Translations under genes and position numbers: made by a program | Shown here: positions 1 to 6,330 of the stretch, in pieces | Numbering within the stretch: position 1 is the stretch's first letter | Layout: every line of letters starts with the position of its first letter | NCBI GenBank assembly: GCA_036381335.1 | Contig: DASVCZ010000070.1 | Coordinates: 1 to 6,778, forward strand | DNA: 6,778 nucleotides | DNA from: DASVCZ01 sp036381335 | GTDB lineage: Bacteria > Patescibacteriota > Microgenomatia > UBA1400 > PJMF01 | Direction: 5' to 3' | Notes under the pieces: generated by a model | Databases searched by the model: none | What the model was told of the DNA's origin: nothing | The model's input: only the letters and a program-made list of their open reading frames with translations

Positions 1-701
1 CCATAATAAAACGGATTCTTCAGTACTGTAAAAACTTTGCTTAATGCCAGCGGTTTGCCACTGCGAGTGGTAAATCCAATTTTATCCAGCCATCTTTTTA
101 TCATTCTGCCAGAGTGACCTTGGTGAGCAGCCCGCTCAAACATTTGAACGATAAATGGAGAACGTTGTTCATCAACAATAATTTCTCGGATACGATCATT
201 TTTAATGAGGTTGAGATATCCAAGTGGTGCTAATCCTGGTCTGATTCCCATCTCACACTTTGCTTTCAATCCACGCTTTACATTGACACCACGGTTATCG
301 TTTTCTAGCTTTGCCTGACTACACAGAATCATCAACAAAAATTTCTCGTTGGGACTGTTGGTGAAGCTTTGAGAATACGTTTGAATCTTCAGTAGCTTGC
401 CTTGATCCATGAGGTCTACTAGCGATCCCAGATCTCCAGCGTTACGACTCAGACGATCGGGTGCCCAGGTTAGGATGGCATTGTATTTTTCTTCCCTAAT
501 TTCTTTAAGTATTTCAACGAACAGGGGTCGTGCTCCTGAAGCCTTGGCGGAATGACTTTCTCTTTTTGTTTCAACAATATTTATCCCATCACGTTCTGCC
601 AGCATTAGCATCTCTTTTATCTGTGAATCAATGGACATGGTTTGTCGCTCATCAGATTCGGAAGATTTACGAGCATAGAGGCAGTATTTAAGTTCAGGCA
701 T
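1..701 (-). CDS. Large serine recombinase (integrase/resolvase type), N-terminal 233 residues, cut by the window edge
   Basis: Site-specific recombinase of the serine family, which cuts attachment sites through a covalent 5'-phosphoserine link and integrates or excises the element. The resolvase catalytic domain spans about residues 4-145: Y9-A-R-K-S13 carries the expected nucleophile S13 (S14 is adjacent), followed by Q27, the E48-S-H-S-A-K-A-S-G-A-R-P region and the hallmark D82-R-L-S-R-N87. The second 'recombinase' domain follows at about 155-233, with GIRPGLAPLGY and, at the edge, LKNPFYYG, typical of large serine recombinases. The zinc-ribbon and C-terminal coiled coil would lie beyond position 1. 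The start is ATG at 699-701, supported by AAGGAGGT four nucleotides upstream. It overlaps the preceding small gene by 8 nt (ATGCCTGA), suggesting coupling. No disruption is visible. The wording of the N-terminus resembles recombinases I recall from Patescibacteria; that attribution is from memory. Confidence 0.93.
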   Translation of the reverse strand, partial: MPELKYCLYARKSSESDERQTMSIDSQIKEMLMLAERDGINIVETKRESHSAKASGARPLFVEILKEIREEKYNAILTWAPDRLSRNAGDLGSLVDLMDQGKLLKIQTYSQSFTNSPNEKFLLMILCSQAKLENDNRGVNVKRGLKAKCEMGIRPGLAPLGYLNLIKNDRIREIIVDEQRSPFIVQMFERAAHQGHSGRMIKRWLDKIGFTTRSGKPLALSKVFTVLKNPFYY

Positions 702-879
702 CTTGACCTCCTTCTGTTATGAGTAATTGGTGAAGTCTCTTTACTGCCCATTCCAGCTCATGCAAGTACTTCAGCTCCTTAGTTCCAACATAAAATTTAA
801 GTGCAAGTGAGCACTGTTCGAGAATGTCGACTGCTTTATGGAGTTTATGATCTGGTACTTTGTCTTTCATCAAGGACAC
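694..879 (-). CDS. Small helical protein of unknown function, upstream of and overlapping the recombinase gene
   Basis: I do not recognise this family. It is a 61-residue (GTG start) or, more likely, 58-residue protein (ATG at 868-870), with no cysteine cluster, signal peptide or membrane segment. The sequence looks like two amphipathic helices (about residues 10-35 and 38-56), charged and rich in Leu, Lys and His, which could form a helical hairpin. Its last codons contain the ribosome binding site of the recombinase and the two frames overlap by 8 nt, so the genes are probably co-translated. No convincing Shine-Dalgarno precedes either start. A small gene directly before a large serine recombinase could be an accessory or directionality factor, but nothing in the sequence shows this. 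Possible alternative: a translated leader that simply couples recombinase expression. Confidence 0.6.
   Translation of the reverse strand: MSLMKDKVPDHKLHKAVDILEQCSLALKFYVGTKELKYLHELEWAVKRLHQLLITEGGQDA
706..713 (-). promoter_or_regulatory. Ribosome binding site of the serine recombinase
   Basis: AAGGAGGT on the minus strand, four nucleotides before the ATG at 699-701. It is a near-perfect anti-16S match and fixes the recombinase start. It lies inside the last codons of the upstream small gene, so ribosomes finishing that gene end next to it. Confidence 0.85.
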
Positions 880-920
880 AAGGTACCGCGATTTTGGGAG
901 AAGTCTAGCCAGGGAATTGA

Positions 921-2003
921 CTAATTAGTGGAAAGTTTCTGGAAGAATTCGAGCAATGTAGTCGTATCAACTTGCGAGAGTTCCCACTTCGCTACAATGC
1001 CATAGTTAGAATCAGCAGGCAGTGGCTTTGCTTGCAGATTCAGATTTGACTGAATAACTGATAAAACTTCTTGTTGTCTCTCAGGATTGTTGCACCAGAA
1101 GTCTAGTGTTTTGCCAGCGATGCCACCATTTACACCGATTGTGGCGGTAAGTGCTGTTTTCTCATCACTGCCAAAGGTGAAGTAGAAGTTAATATTCTTA
1201 GGACTTTTTCGACTTGATAAGCCGTTTATTTGAACAATTCCATTACTAATTTGTTCATGGAGATCGAGAATACCTTGAATGACAGTTTGAGTATTTGGGT
1301 CAAAGGCTTGAATAAACTGTTCATCAGATATGACATCTTGGAAATTACTCTTACGTGCAGCTACATCTTTTTTGACTTCTGCTCCAAATAGTTTGGGAAT
1401 CATGATTTCAAAACTATCATGTTGGTAGTATTCGAGTTCCACCCCATAGATGTCGAACTTACTGTTTTGATTCATGTAGAGAACAAGATCCTTAAGCTGA
1501 TCGTGCATACTATCCATCAACACTACAAACTTAAAGTTACCGCCATTGAGGTTGTGTCGCATTCTTTCTAACACTCCCTGCAAAGCCTCATCATCAATAC
1601 CGTAGTAGTCTTTAACTTTGTCTGTCACTGATTGCCCAAATTGCTTTTGAACGTGGCTGTTAAGTTGCAGAAGAAAGTCATCAAAATTTGAATGAGATTT
1701 CCAGAGAGATGCGCCGTAATCCAAAACTTGAGCTACCACTGTACGCTTGTCTGGATTCTTATATAACTTGGTTTCCACAAGATAGAGCTCACCATCACGG
1801 TCAATGCCTACTGCATCAATCGGTCCACTGTTGGTAGCAAACTCCCGAGCCAGAATGAGTAGCTGAATATCATCCTTAATATCATATAGGGGAATGCTCT
1901 CGGGATTGTCGTAAATATATTGCTGAAGACGATCCTCTAAGCCGAAGCTGAGTTTGTCTAACTTGGTGGCGTTTTTCCCATTTTGGGAGACTATGATTGG
2001 CAT
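921..2003 (-). CDS. PD-(D/E)XK nuclease-like protein (NucS/DUF91-like N-terminal domain), possible defence or accessory nuclease
   Basis: 360 residues. The N-terminal ~110 residues carry a recognisable PD-(D/E)XK arrangement: E23 in a helix (LEDRLQQYI), an NPE-IPL segment at 33-39, D63 in GPIDAVGID, the E77-T-K79 core after a hydrophobic strand, and a Q92-x-x-x-Y96 motif as in RecB-like nucleases. All expected metal-binding and catalytic positions are present, so it is probably active on DNA or RNA. Residues ~110-250 contain further alpha/beta sequence (FKFVVLMDSMHDQLKDLVLY). The C-terminal part (~250-360) holds strands such as INFYFTFGS and may be a separate recognition domain; I cannot name it. 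The start is ATG at 2001-2003, preceded only by a weak AAGAAAT. The gene is divergent from an XRE regulator and has its own candidate promoter. An accessory or anti-phage role is inferred from context; general DNA repair is the alternative. Confidence 0.8.
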   Translation of the reverse strand: MPIIVSQNGKNATKLDKLSFGLEDRLQQYIYDNPESIPLYDIKDDIQLLILAREFATNSGPIDAVGIDRDGELYLVETKLYKNPDKRTVVAQVLDYGASLWKSHSNFDDFLLQLNSHVQKQFGQSVTDKVKDYYGIDDEALQGVLERMRHNLNGGNFKFVVLMDSMHDQLKDLVLYMNQNSKFDIYGVELEYYQHDSFEIMIPKLFGAEVKKDVAARKSNFQDVISDEQFIQAFDPNTQTVIQGILDLHEQISNGIVQINGLSSRKSPKNINFYFTFGSDEKTALTATIGVNGGIAGKTLDFWCNNPERQQEVLSVIQSNLNLQAKPLPADSNYGIVAKWELSQVDTTTLLEFFQKLSTN

Positions 2004-2016
2004 ATTTCTTGGCTAA

Positions 2017-2045
2017 ATGATAAGCCAGAGTTAGCATAAAAGCAA
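2017..2045 (-). promoter_or_regulatory. Candidate sigma-70-type promoter of the nuclease gene
   Basis: On the minus strand TTGCTT (2040-2045) is followed after exactly 17 nt by TATCAT (2017-2022), which matches TATAAT at five of six positions. The -10 ends 13 nt before the nuclease ATG, so the leader would be very short, consistent with the weak ribosome binding site. The -35 is only a half match. Assigned by position and consensus alone. Confidence 0.45.
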
Positions 2046-2072
2046 GCTCAATACCAGGCTAAATTGCTAACT
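2029..2072. promoter_or_regulatory. Operator-like inverted repeat AGTTAGCA / TGCTAACT between the divergent XRE and nuclease genes
   Basis: A perfect 8-bp inverted repeat, AGTTAGCA at 2029-2036 and TGCTAACT at 2065-2072, with 28 bp between the arms. The left arm falls between the -10 and -35 of the candidate nuclease promoter. An 8-bp direct repeat GGCTAAAT (2011-2018 and 2057-2064) overlaps the same region; its right copy abuts the right arm. XRE repressors usually bind such dyads in their own divergent promoter regions, so the neighbouring XRE protein is the natural ligand. That binding is inferred. Confidence 0.5.
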
Positions 2073-2117
2073 GTCACTAAGTGGAGTGAAACGCCTTCTA
2101 CCAGAACAATAGAGGGC

Positions 2118-2330
2118 ATGAGAAAAAACGCCAAACTTCCCAAAGTGCTTGGCAAAAAAGTCCAAAAAGCTCGCAAGAAAACTGGTTTATCACAAGAAGC
2201 AGTTGCTTTTAAGGTAGGTATTAGTCGAGCATACATGGGCTATATCGAGCAGGGTCGCAATGCTCCTTCCCTAGAAGTGCTACAGAAAATAGCCAAAATC
2301 CTCAAAGTTAAGCTCAGTGATTTAGTCTAA
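2118..2330 (+). CDS. XRE-family (Cro/C1-type) helix-turn-helix transcriptional regulator
   Basis: A compact 70-residue DNA-binding protein made almost entirely of one HTH_3/XRE domain (about residues 9-70). The helix-turn-helix runs from L24-SQEAVAFKVGISRAYMGYI to E44-Q-G, followed by the family's typical N-x-PSLE-L-IAK-L-V-LSDL ending. It would act as a dimeric repressor or controller, most simply of itself and the divergent nuclease gene through the repeats at 2011-2072. I chose ATG 2118 because the domain starts just after it. The frame stays open upstream to a TTG at 2064, but that extension is not XRE-like and would cover the operator repeats. AGAGGG at 2111-2116 lies only 1 nt from the ATG, so translation initiation is probably weak. 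It is the only plus-strand gene, and its TAA directly abuts the TAA of the convergent large terminase. Size and placement also resemble controller proteins of restriction systems. Confidence 0.9.
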   Translation: MRKNAKLPKVLGKKVQKARKKTGLSQEAVAFKVGISRAYMGYIEQGRNAPSLEVLQKIAKILKVKLSDLV

Positions 2331-3890
2331 TTAGTTCCAGCCGTATGGATCGTTTTCAAGGGTTCTAGCATTAAACTTGCCACTTCTTCTTCGGGATCGC
2401 AACACTTGCCCCATAAAGCCACCTGGCACCTTCAAAATGACGGGCCCATTGTAGCCACTGACGCTTGTCGGAGTACGATCTGACTGTGCATACTCCATTA
2501 CCTGGGTAATGAGTAAGGTAAAGGCATCTACCAAGTCATCATGCTTTTCTGCCCCGAAATTTACGATTTGATTGACTAAGTCTGTGACACCTTCCTTTGG
2601 AAAGTGTATTAACCCTTTTTTGATCCACCGCACCACTAATGCGAGCCGTTCTTGCTTGCTGAGCCCTCCAACTTGGACTTCGTGAGCGTCTATCCCTTCC
2701 TCATTGAGCTGCTCAACGAGGGATTTTTGATACCCCGTGCTTTCCACGAATAGGTGGGTATCAGGATAGACTTTTTTAAAGTCCAGTAAAAAATCAATCG
2801 TGTCTCTAAAGTTTAAGCGTTCATTAGTTGGGTTTCGATCAATGAAAATATGATACTCTCCCTCATGACGATAAACTGCTCCAGAGACTATGGCAGTGAA
2901 GTCGGCTTTTGCGTCTTTGCTAATCGCCAAGTCGATCCCTGCTGCCCGATACTGAAAGTAGGGCTCCCAGCCATTAGGAATTTGACTGTACCTCAGGATG
3001 TCTTCATATCTAACTAATTGGTCTTCTTCAGGTATAGCTTTGAGCATATACTCAATCATCCAAATTCGCTCGTCAGCCACCCGTTCTCTTAATTCTTGAA
3101 TTTGCTGCATGGTGGCAAATTTTTCTGGCCAAGCTATCTGACCCTCGTCATTAATGAGTGGAACGAACAGGTATCGACCTGCCATCGTTCCAGCTTTAAT
3201 TTGTTCAATGATGGTACTAAGGAGTGAGTTGGGGTGTAGATAATTTCCCACCATAATTATCTTGGTTTTGAGATCGCCAAGTGGTGCAATCTCGCTACTA
3301 TAAAGCTCGTGGATATGTTTACGTCCTTCTTTAGTTTTAACTGACGAAGTATCCTCAATGTCGTCACAGATAATAAGGTCTGGACGGTATTGTTTATACC
3401 TGAGTCCCCGAACACTCTGGTCAATCGACACTGCAGTGATTTGTGCACCATATTTTGAGAACTCTAGCGTCATTGCGCTCCACTTATTGTTAGTTTCCTT
3501 GAATGGACCTAGGTCGTTGCGAAGTAAGTCATTTGACTCCAGCTCAGCCTTAATGCTTGCCATATGTGCTCGGGCTTGTTCTTGAGTCTGACAGACAATT
3601 AAGACGTGTTTCTTTTGGCGTGCGCCCATGATGCACCACAGTGGAGCGATGGTGGTAAACAGGGTAGATTTACCTGACCCACGGAAGGTTACGCCCACCA
3701 CAAACGGGCAACCCATATCCTCCACAACTTGGAACATTTGATATTGAAACTCGGCAAACCCATATCCAAAGTAGTGTGGAAAGTAGATAGTAGCGAAATA
3801 CAGTGCGCTCTCTTTTGTCAGACTGGTTCGAACCAATTGATCAGTGGCGATCTTCTGCATAAGTGAATCATTCAGTAGTGGTAGTGTCAT
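2331..3890 (-). CDS. terL: Phage terminase large subunit (ATPase and nuclease)
   Basis: 519 residues, a normal length for the family. It is the packaging motor that hydrolyses ATP to drive phage DNA into the procapsid and cuts the DNA at the start and end of filling. The N-terminal ATPase has Walker A at 70-76 (RGSGKST), Walker B with acidic residues at 172-180 (LIICDDIED) and a coupling motif MVGN at 213-216. The C-terminal RNase H-like nuclease has the three expected acidic clusters: D320 (AGIDLAIS), E383 (FVES) and D451/D452/D455 (HDDLVDA). All catalytic residues appear intact. Start ATG at 3888-3890 has AAAGGA seven nucleotides upstream and overlaps the small-subunit gene by 23 nt. The gene ends with no gap against the convergent XRE gene, and no portal gene follows, which is unusual. 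No terminator is visible at its 3' end. Confidence 0.96.
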   Translation of the reverse strand: MTLPLLNDSLMQKIATDQLVRTSLTKESALYFATIYFPHYFGYGFAEFQYQMFQVVEDMGCPFVVGVTFRGSGKSTLFTTIAPLWCIMGARQKKHVLIVCQTQEQARAHMASIKAELESNDLLRNDLGPFKETNNKWSAMTLEFSKYGAQITAVSIDQSVRGLRYKQYRPDLIICDDIEDTSSVKTKEGRKHIHELYSSEIAPLGDLKTKIIMVGNYLHPNSLLSTIIEQIKAGTMAGRYLFVPLINDEGQIAWPEKFATMQQIQELRERVADERIWMIEYMLKAIPEEDQLVRYEDILRYSQIPNGWEPYFQYRAAGIDLAISKDAKADFTAIVSGAVYRHEGEYHIFIDRNPTNERLNFRDTIDFLLDFKKVYPDTHLFVESTGYQKSLVEQLNEEGIDAHEVQVGGLSKQERLALVVRWIKKGLIHFPKEGVTDLVNQIVNFGAEKHDDLVDAFTLLITQVMEYAQSDRTPTSVSGYNGPVILKVPGGFMGQVLRSRRRSGKFNARTLENDPYGWN

Positions 3891-4293
3891 GGTGGTTTCC
3901 TTTCATTATGAGTGCTGCGTTTTCTAACGCAGTTTTAATAAGTTCTTGTTGCTCAGGTGAGAGTGATTCATCCTTCACCTTCGCGGTAATTTCTAATTTG
4001 TTGCTATAGGCGATATGGCGATGGTTAAGCCAGTAAAAAATGGCAGATATATTACGGTCTTTAATGGCGGAAAGTAGTTGTGATTCAGCCAAATCATTAA
4101 CGAGTGCTACACCTTCCGACAACGCCTTGTCTGCTAGATCTGCAAAATCTGGATCTTCTTCTCGCCAACGGTAATAGGTGGAGCGAGCAACGCCTGTTTT
4201 CTCACACGCAATTTGGACGACGGGTGTTTTCTTCAACTGCTCTAACATGAGTTGGCGATTTTGCTGGGTGCGGTTCTGAAGGTCTTTATCCAT
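3868..4293 (-). CDS. terS: Phage terminase small subunit (helix-turn-helix type)
   Basis: 141 residues from the ATG at 4291-4293. It is expected to recognise the packaging start site on phage DNA and hand it to the large subunit. Residues ~23-44 form a homeodomain-like helix-turn-helix (VVQIACEKTGVARSTYYRW), followed by the EEDPDFADLADKA segment and LAESQLLSAI, then the NISAIFYWLNHRH stretch typical of phBC6A51-type small terminases. The tail is Lys- and Glu-rich, then HHDTTTTE. The frame is open upstream to a TTG at 4347, but AGAGGA at 4299-4304, five nucleotides before this ATG, decides the start. It overlaps the upstream methyltransferase by 8 nt (ATGGATAA) and the large subunit by 23 nt, so the three are probably translated together. 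The identification rests on the domain pattern plus position directly before terL. Confidence 0.88.
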   Translation of the reverse strand: MDKDLQNRTQQNRQLMLEQLKKTPVVQIACEKTGVARSTYYRWREEDPDFADLADKALSEGVALVNDLAESQLLSAIKDRNISAIFYWLNHRHIAYSNKLEITAKVKDESLSPEQQELIKTALENAALIMKGNHHDTTTTE

Positions 4294-5035
4294 GTGGTTC
4301 CTCTCTGAGCATTGCTTTAAGTCCTGAAAGTTTTTGCCAGCGTTCAACAGTCAACTGACAATACTCAGGATCAAGTTCGATCCCAATGCACCGACGGAGC
4401 GTTTGGTGAGCAGCTAATAACGTAGTTCCACTGCCCAAGAAAGGATCGTAGACCGTGTCATCTATCTCTGTACTATTAAGGATGAGACGACGAACAAGAC
4501 CAACGGGCTTCGTCGTTGGATGCCACTTACTTTTTTGTGGTTTGGGATAGGCGATGACTGATTTATCTTTGGCTTTGTAAAACTTGTGCGTACCGTACCA
4601 ACCATAGGCGATCAGCTCGTGCATTGGTAGGTAATCTAGCCGCCCAATCACGGGTTGTTGTTTCACCCAGACGAGTAGTTGGGCAAACTTAAAATCTGAT
4701 TGCCCCATTGCCTGACGAAGAGCAAAGATCATTTTGTCGCTATTGAAGATGTACACAGAATTTTTCTTAGCCAGATAGGGCTTAACTGCATCTAACCACT
4801 GGCAAGAAAACTTTACGTACTCTTCATCAGACTGTATGTGGTCATTTACGATTTTTTTGTGTTTGGTTGGGTTGAGTGACGACTCAACGACTGAAACCCC
4901 GTAGGGTGGATCCGTCTGTATCGATTGGATGCTTTGGTCACCGATCACTTTTTTTACAAAATCAACATCGGTGCTACTGCCACAGCCCAAAACATGATTG
5001 CCGAGTTGTACGATGTCTCCTGCTTTAATTAACAT
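4286..5035 (-). CDS. Beta-class site-specific DNA methyltransferase (N6-adenine or N4-cytosine), short stand-alone form
   Basis: 249 residues; transfers a methyl group from S-adenosylmethionine to an amino group of adenine or cytosine. The order of motifs is that of the beta class: catalytic D42-P-P-Y-G46 (motif IV) comes first, a target-recognition segment lies in the middle (~60-170), then HPTTKP at 172-177 and the AdoMet-binding D197-PFLGSGTT205, with GIELD at 218-222. All core motifs are intact, and DPPY favours N6-adenine. It starts at ATG 5033-5035 with GGAGGT five nucleotides upstream, and the start lies 11 nt inside the preceding ParB-methyltransferase gene. Its N-terminus (AGDIVQLGNHVLGCG) and C-terminus (DPEYCQLTVERWQKLSGL) parallel those of that neighbour, so the two are paralogues, this one lacking the ParB-like domain. 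An orphan phage methyltransferase with no evident partner endonuclease; it probably protects or marks phage DNA. Confidence 0.93.
   Translation of the reverse strand: MLIKAGDIVQLGNHVLGCGSSTDVDFVKKVIGDQSIQSIQTDPPYGVSVVESSLNPTKHKKIVNDHIQSDEEYVKFSCQWLDAVKPYLAKKNSVYIFNSDKMIFALRQAMGQSDFKFAQLLVWVKQQPVIGRLDYLPMHELIAYGWYGTHKFYKAKDKSVIAYPKPQKSKWHPTTKPVGLVRRLILNSTEIDDTVYDPFLGSGTTLLAAHQTLRRCIGIELDPEYCQLTVERWQKLSGLKAMLREEPHG
4299..4304 (-). promoter_or_regulatory. Ribosome binding site deciding the terminase small subunit start
   Basis: AGAGGA on the minus strand, five nucleotides before the ATG at 4291-4293 and inside the end of the upstream methyltransferase. The alternative upstream TTG (4345-4347) would extend the protein by 18 residues that look like out-of-frame methyltransferase sequence, so the ATG is preferred. 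Confidence 0.75.
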
Positions 5036-6308
5036 GCTGCACCTCCAGTCCGGTTAAAGTTTGCCAGCGATCAATAATCACATCGCAAAAGACTGGATCA
5101 ATTTCGAGCAAAAACGCCTGTCGCTTCATCTGCTCACAAGCAATGAGCGTTGAGCCACTCCCACCGAAAGTGTCTAACACCAAGTCACCAGGTCTGGTAC
5201 ATCGACGCAGTGGTTTTTCGTGCAGCGTCACAGGTTTTTCTGTGGGGTGAAGGTAATCTTGACCAGCCTTGCGTTTTTCTAGCCAAATGCAAAAAAGATC
5301 GAGCACGTCGTCTGTTAGACGATTGCCCGTACCCACTTCTTTATTGAGAACCTCATTCAAGTTCGTGACAGCCTTGGAGAGATAGGGCTTGCCACGAGTT
5401 CCATATACAGCTGGTTCGTACACTTTATTGAACGCAATCTGCGGCACCATGTTGGCGTTATTTTTCAGCCACAAGCAAACTCGCTCATGCTTGATCCCGA
5501 GCTGTTGGTAGAGCTGTTGGAGCAGCCAAATCCAGTTTTGGTCGCAGTAGTAGAAGAAATGTGCGTCAGGTTTAGTGACGGTTAGGGCATTACTGATTGC
5601 TTGCCGAAGAAACTGTGAATATTCCTCGATTGATTTGGAGTCTTGAGTTTTAGTCGCACCGTATTTTCCATTAGTTCCAATTCCTTTGTTGTAGTCCAGA
5701 GAAATATTGTAGGGACTGTCGCAATAAACTATGTCAATTTTATGATCTCCGACTAATCGTTTAACATCAGCCTGGTTAGTAGCATCACCACAAAGCAAGT
5801 AATGTTGATCGAGCTTAATAAAGTCTCCCAATTTAGTCTTGGGTATCTTATGCGCAGTGACTGCCTTCTCAACATCATAGTCATCATCTTCCGTTTCTAA
5901 AGCATCTTCCCAAATCGCAGATAGGTCACTGTCATCAAAACCCACATCAAGCAGCAAACTCATGTCGAAGTTACGAAGCAGTTCAAGATCAAATTCACCG
6001 GTGTTTTTGTTCAAGCGAAGGTTGAGTTCTTTTTCTTTATCTAGGGCTAAGTTGACCGCGACGGTAGGAGCTGTTTCATACCCAAGTTTTTGAAGAATTT
6101 TGAGGCGTTGGTGACCTCCCACGACAACCAATTCCCGATCTGGGTGACGATTAATGATAATTGGATCAACACAGCCATATCGTTTAATGCTCTCTGTTAA
6201 GTCTGCCTCAGCCTTTTCTGAAAGTCGGCGAGGGTTGTATTCGGCAACCCTTAGCTGTTTGATATGTATTTCGACTATTTTTAGGTTATTCTTTTTGATG
6301 TCTGACAT
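5025..6308 (-). CDS. ParB-like domain fused to a beta-class DNA methyltransferase
   Basis: 427 residues from the second ATG (positions below count the upstream Met as 1). Residues ~12-90 form a ParB/Srx-like domain with VAEYNPR at 22-28, V48-D-P-I and the GGHQRL box at 65-70. An acidic linker (EDDDYD, 141-146) leads to the methyltransferase: LGDFIKLDQHYLLCGDA (161-177), motif IV D198-S-P-Y-N, HPTEKP at 355-360 and the AdoMet loop D380-TFGGSGST. DSPY instead of DPPY is a variant whose base specificity I cannot call. ParB-methyltransferase fusions are common next to phage terminases, where the ParB part may help DNA binding. AAGGAGG at 6313-6319 is only 1 nt from the first ATG (6309-6311) but 4 nt from the second (6306-6308), so the second is preferred. 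It heads the four-gene operon and overlaps the next methyltransferase by 11 nt. A terminator-like hairpin lies just upstream. Confidence 0.93.
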   Translation of the reverse strand: MSDIKKNNLKIVEIHIKQLRVAEYNPRRLSEKAEADLTESIKRYGCVDPIIINRHPDRELVVVGGHQRLKILQKLGYETAPTVAVNLALDKEKELNLRLNKNTGEFDLELLRNFDMSLLLDVGFDDSDLSAIWEDALETEDDDYDVEKAVTAHKIPKTKLGDFIKLDQHYLLCGDATNQADVKRLVGDHKIDIVYCDSPYNISLDYNKGIGTNGKYGATKTQDSKSIEEYSQFLRQAISNALTVTKPDAHFFYYCDQNWIWLLQQLYQQLGIKHERVCLWLKNNANMVPQIAFNKVYEPAVYGTRGKPYLSKAVTNLNEVLNKEVGTGNRLTDDVLDLFCIWLEKRKAGQDYLHPTEKPVTLHEKPLRRCTRPGDLVLDTFGGSGSTLIACEQMKRQAFLLEIDPVFCDVIIDRWQTLTGLEVQHVN

Positions 6309-6312
6309 CATT

Positions 6313-6319
6313 CCTCCTT
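6313..6319 (-). promoter_or_regulatory. Ribosome binding site of the ParB-methyltransferase
   Basis: AAGGAGG on the minus strand. Spacing is 1 nt to the ATG at 6309-6311 and 4 nt to the ATG at 6306-6308, favouring the second as start. It lies 11 nt beyond the T-tract of the terminator-like hairpin, so ribosome loading and hairpin formation could affect each other. Confidence 0.75.
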
Positions 6320-6330
6320 ATTTAGGTAAT

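Noticed and set aside
2064..2117. N-terminal extension of the XRE protein from a TTG start at 2064.
   Set aside because: The extra 18 residues are not XRE-like, there is no ribosome binding site before the TTG, and the stretch overlaps the operator-like repeats.
2048..2236. Minus-strand 62-codon frame with hydrophobic stretches opposite the XRE gene.
   Set aside because: It is antisense to the clear helix-turn-helix coding sequence and has no supporting start signal.
3257..3585. Open frames on both strands inside the large terminase gene.
   Set aside because: They are shadows of the terminase ATPase coding frame, whose motifs are intact and continuous.
4294..4347. Longer terminase small subunit from a TTG at 4347.
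   Set aside because: The strong AGAGGA site sits before the ATG at 4293, and the extension is the conserved end of the methyltransferase read in another frame.
921..6308. A complete restriction-modification system formed by the nuclease and the two methyltransferases.
   Set aside because: The nuclease is separated from them by both terminase genes and an XRE gene and has its own promoter region; orphan phage methyltransferases explain the pair better.
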